A DNA stretch of 64,000 nt, taken from Artemisia argyi. Lineage: Eukaryota > Streptophyta > Magnoliopsida > Asterales > Asteraceae. The DNA lies in the NCBI GenBank assembly GCA_030686995.1, contig CM060708.1, positions 181,153,115 to 181,217,114 on the forward strand, in the 5' to 3' direction. Under the pieces are notes generated by a model, which made no database searches, was not told the origin of the DNA, and was given only the letters and a program-made list of their open reading frames with translations. Below are positions 60,421 through 64,000 of this stretch, piece by piece. The translations under genes and the position numbers were made by a program. Within the stretch, counting starts at the first letter, position 1; the number at the start of each line of letters is the position of its first letter.

Positions 60421-62290
60421 TTAGCCACTTGGTTCCCATTGTCTCATTGGTCCAAAGTTGTTTGGTCCAAACATATTCAACATTTGGCTAGGATGCATGT
60501 ATGGTGGTAGTATTCCCCAAGGATTGTAACTTGGTTGATAATTCCACATTTGATGACTAGTATTATTGTAGTTTTGTCTATTTTGGTTTCTTATAGGTTG
60601 AGGTGTTTTAGATCGAGTATGAAGATTATTTGGTTTTCTCGGTGGTGGTGTTTTAGATCTTAATTTAAATTTAGAGGATCCTACTTCGGTCTTTAAGGAT
60701 GGTTTATAAAAATTTTTTACTTTTTCATCATTCGCAATGGGTATTTTTCTATCTTTTGTATGTATATACTTAGGTTTTGATTCTAATGATTTTTGTTTAC
60801 TAGATTCACATTCAAACTTTATACTTTTATTTTCACTAGTTGAAACATTAGTTGAGGTTAATCCTAGACCGGTTTTATCTCCCGAAGTTTCTTGAACACT
60901 TATTATTTTCTTAAGTGGGTTACTACTATTTTTAAACTTGTCAAGTTTGAAAATTTCATCTTTAAGTTTTTCATTTTCATTATTAACCTCTATGCATGTT
61001 TTACATTCTATAAAAACTTCTTTTCCTTTTTCCAAATGTTGTAGTCTAATTTTTAATTCGAGTACTTCATTTTCTAATAGATTATTAATATGTTTTAGTG
61101 ACTTATTTTTAGCTATAACCTTTTGACCTAATTTGCATAACCTATTATATTCACTATCTAGGTATTTTTTTGTCTAATGATAAATTTTCGTCACTAAAGT
61201 ATTCGGTTTCGGAACGTACCTCGCTTGATGTCTTAGCCATAAGACATTTCTCCTCATTTGTGATTTCTTTCTCATCGTCATCGCTATCACTCCAAGCTCC
61301 TCCAACAAACGCCTTTTGATTTTGATTTCTTGACATCATTGGACATTTTCCAATGAGATGATTTGGATCACCACATTTGAAGCACTTCCTATCACTTTTG
61401 CCATTTTTGTCATCTTTATTTCTTTGGTTTGCTTTCCTTTCATCATGCGGTTGTCTAACGAATCTTCCTCGCCTTTTGAAGAATTTCTTGAAGTCTCTTA
61501 CGGCCATCGCATATTCTTCGTCATCACTTTGGGAGGTTGAGCTATCCTCGTTACTAGATTCCTTCCTAGCTTTCAACGCAATTGACTTGCTTTGCTCTCT
61601 TTTTCCATTGACCATCTCGGAGTCTTTCTTTATTATTGCTTCGTAGACTTTCAAGTTGCCGATCAACTCATCAAGTTGAAGAGTTGACAAGTTCTTCGAT
61701 TCTTCAATTGCCGTAACTTTAGCTCGCCATTTTGGATGAAGAGCCCTAAGAAATTTCCTAACAAAATTCTTACTAGAAAAATTCTCATCAAGTGCTTTTA
61801 AACTTGTGATGATAGTGTTAAACCTAGCAAAAGCATTATCTATTGATTCCTCCTCCGGAATCGTAAATTGTTCATATTGTTGAACAAGAAGATCTATTTT
61901 GTTATCTTTAACTTGACTATTACCTTGGTGAGTGATTAGTAAAGAATCCCAAATTTCTTTTGCGGTTTTACACATAAAAATTATTTCATATTCTTTGCGT
62001 GGTAATGCATTATAAATAATCATTTTAGCCTCATTATTTTTTGCTAGTTTCTTTTTCAAATCATCATTTTGTTTTTCAAAAGATACAATTTCATCCATTT
62101 TAGTTTCAAAATTATATTGAATAGGGGGAAAATCACCAAAGGTAATGACATGCCAAAGATCAAGATCTTTTGATTTCACGTAAGTTTCGAATCTATTTTT
62201 CCAATAATGAAAACCATCACTTTCAAATAGTGGTGGTCTTTGCATAGATTGCCCTTCTAAATATTTTTCCGATTCCATAGATCGATACAA
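60421..62290 (-). pseudogene. copia B gag, one frameshift
   Basis: The first frame runs 62290-61154 (probable start [15 protein letters not shown] at 62278). It has the copia gag opening [20 protein letters not shown], a UBN2-type capsid region ([14 protein letters not shown], then [16 protein letters not shown] as part of the conserved tail), and the zinc knuckle [15 protein letters not shown] (C-x2-C-x4-H-x4-C). A T7 run (61165-61171) shifts the frame. Reading on in the other phase restores a charged coiled-coil tail (61035-60421) ending at a stop. With the shift repaired the protein would be about 620 residues. Only this one lesion separates it from an intact gag, so it may have been active recently. 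No enzyme follows. Confidence 0.88.
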
Positions 62291-62330
62291 GTTTTAAAAT
62301 ACAGTATATTTTAAAAATTTTGTTTAATGT

Positions 62331-62343
62331 AGCTCTGATGCCA
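62331..62343 (-). other. Primer-binding site of copia B
   Basis: On the minus strand TTGGCATCAGAGCTAC follows the LTR end directly. It is a variant of the initiator methionine tRNA site. Confidence 0.85.
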
Positions 62344-62345
62344 AT

Positions 62346-62926
62346 TGTGAAAAACTAGAAGGGGGGGTTGAATAGTTTTACGTATTTTTAATTTTATTAT
62401 GAAAACTTAGTTTAGTTTTAAAACCTTGTTTGTTTTTAAAACTTTGATTCAATCTTATGTGAACTCAAATCTTGAACAATATGAACAACTATATCTAAGT
62501 ATGAACAATAATAATATAAGTTAAGTATGTGAAATCAACACATGCACAATATAAACAATTATAGCTATATACGAGAGATAAGTAAGTAATCGTTTATTTT
62601 ATAATCCTTAGTTATATTTTGTATGAAAACTTTACTTGATCGAAATGATCAATTATATGTATGTTACCTTTTTAGTTTGATTGTAAAAACTTTGTTTTGT
62701 GATGAAACTTTTGTTTGATCTTTAAGTAAAATCAATACTAGCACTATATGAGCAAATATATATATACTGTTGGAGTATGTTCGTGTCATAATAAATAATT
62801 ATATGGCTAGACATATGTGAGCCTATGGGGTCACACACTTATACACAGAGACACCATTTTATATATTGTATTTATCGTATTTACAATATATAAATGACTA
62901 CGTAACTTGGGATCAATAACGGGCCA
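62346..62926 (-). repeat. 5' LTR of copia B, end-proximal 581 bp
   Basis: It matches 46394-46940 plus 56435-56464 at about 97% by eye, ending at the shared phrase AACGGGCCA. Beyond this, the other LTR goes on with TTCACAACTATC but this one with CTAATCACTAAG. The remainder of the LTR should be further right, past an insertion. Confidence 0.8.
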
Positions 62927-64000
62927 CTAATCACTAAGCTTGTACTTAGTGTATTGGATTGGACATAACAAATGGGTAAGCCCATTTGTAAGCCCTTATG
63001 GCCGGCCTAGGGAGGAAAGGGACAAGATGAGAAAATACAAGGGGCTAAGTGTTACTTACATGTTGATAACTACTAATGATTTGGTCATTAGGAAAGGATC
63101 AATAACAATAAACACTTACCAGCTTTCTCTCCTCCTTTCTCTCACTAATAACCACGAAATAAAACACTCCCATATTAGCGTTTTTTTGTTTTGATCTCTA
63201 TCTAACCTTATTCTATTGTAGTTCAAGGCTAGATCGTATGTTACGGGGTTATGACTAGCATCGGGTGGTGATTGATGACATGTAGTGTGTTTCCATTCAT
63301 AGAGGAGATCAACTTCATTGATCTCTTGGGTTTCTTATTCCAAACATGGGTTTGGTGTTTGTTGGTGACTCCCGGTGCACGCTACAAAGGTATAAACATG
63401 TTGTGTTTAATTTTGATTAATCATATTGGCTATATGGATCCTTGTATGGTGATGTTGTTCTGCTGCGTTTATTTGATTCTTATATATTTTATATTCATAC
63501 ATCACCTATAGTGGTATCACGAGCCATCATATGTGCCATATGATTATCGGGTATGCATAAAAATGGCTAAAACGGGTGTTTTTTTGATGATTTTTGAAGT
63601 CATGGTTAAACCAGCCCTAGGGCTCCAATTTTTTTCACATAGGACGACCCTTAAGGGGTCTTATGATCTGCACTTTTTTGTCCCATGGCCAGTTGTTATG
63701 CATACGCTAATTGGTTACTTGTCGGGTACGTAAAAAATGGCCTAAAATGCGTGTTTTTGATCGGTTTTGAAACGGTTTTAATTCAGCCCCTAAGGCCATA
63801 TTTTCTATGGTTAAATGGTATTTGGAAGGTCCTAATATCAGTGGGTTTTTACCCTTAAGTAATAGGAAACACGTACCTAACGGGGTTTTAATTCTTGTCA
63901 ATTGTTTTCCATGGCAAATACATGCATGTTTGTCCATGGAGTTAGCCAACACCATGTTTCATTCGTAATATTATGGTATTATTATGTTTATATGCAAAGC
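62927..64000 (+). mobile_element. Start of another LTR element, plus orientation
   Basis: The phrase GTGGTATCACGAGCC at 63511-63525 is a copia-style primer-binding site, so the sequence before it should be an LTR (end near 63501-63510). What follows is leader DNA with two similar blocks (TATCGGGTATGCATAAAAATG at 63546 and GTCGGGTACGTAAAAAATGG at 63721). The LTR start is unclear. TGTTGGAGTATG at 62768 is a candidate, but it lies within sequence shared by both copia B LTRs. No gene is seen. ORFs here are chance frames. Confidence 0.55.

Larger units (their letters stand above)
46394..64000 (-). mobile_element. Gag-only Ty1/copia element (copia B), continues past the window
   Basis: Minus orientation. 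The 3' LTR is 46394-57361, interrupted by another element. The internal region is 57362-62345. The primer-binding site is 62331-62343, and the 5' LTR starts at 62346. The first about 580 bp of both LTRs match (46394-46940 plus 56435-56464 against 62346-62926), then the right copy changes to foreign sequence. The internal region has gag but no protease, integrase or RT, so it is non-autonomous. The 5-bp flank on the left is GAATA (46389-46393). The right copy should lie outside the window. Confidence 0.8.

Overview
Plant nuclear DNA, AT-rich and dominated by retrotransposons. Two genuine host genes lie tail to tail, and the rest is nested transposable elements, foldback elements and gene fragments. 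The retroelement ORFs (a gag-like protein with repeated CEYCGGPH motifs, and TNT-type copia gag/pol) match by recollection proteins annotated in daisy-family genomes such as Tanacetum and Artemisia. I therefore infer Asteraceae, probably tribe Anthemideae. No database search was possible.

Layout. 1-3061: part of a long LTR, minus strand. 3062-5057: LTR-like non-coding DNA. 5058-9817: decayed copia element (minus) that has lost its 3' half. 9818-13068: intergenic DNA holding a terminal-inverted-repeat element (10897-12071, with a 10-bp target duplication, an internal minisatellite and a nested SINE), a small MITE, and the SAHH promoter. 13069-14626 (+): two-exon S-adenosylhomocysteine hydrolase gene. 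16086-19582 (-): two-exon class A heat stress transcription factor, HSFA5-type, with a 2.15-kb repetitive intron. 19785-22525: 2.7-kb foldback element built from a 20-bp minisatellite, about 200 bp upstream of the HSF start codon. 22526-24617: gene fragments, including one recognisable GNAT acetyltransferase exon and a locally duplicated unrecognised piece.

From 24618 to the right edge there is one nest. An Athila/Tat-like minus-strand element (3' LTR 24618-28559; 5' LTR from 43803) carries a copia element on the plus strand (32139-43757, duplication GTCTT) in its internal region. Its 5' LTR is split at 46393/46394 by a gag-only minus-strand copia whose 5' end runs past the window. That copia's own 3' LTR is split by a very young non-coding large LTR element (46941-56429, two 3485-bp LTRs, duplication TAAAT). 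A further plus-strand LTR element begins near the right edge.

The two host genes have unrelated jobs: SAHH recycles the methylation by-product SAH, and HSFA5 is a nuclear stress regulator. Almost every retroelement ORF is broken by stops, frameshifts or deletions. None encodes a full polyprotein, so the youngest insertion must have been moved by enzymes encoded elsewhere.
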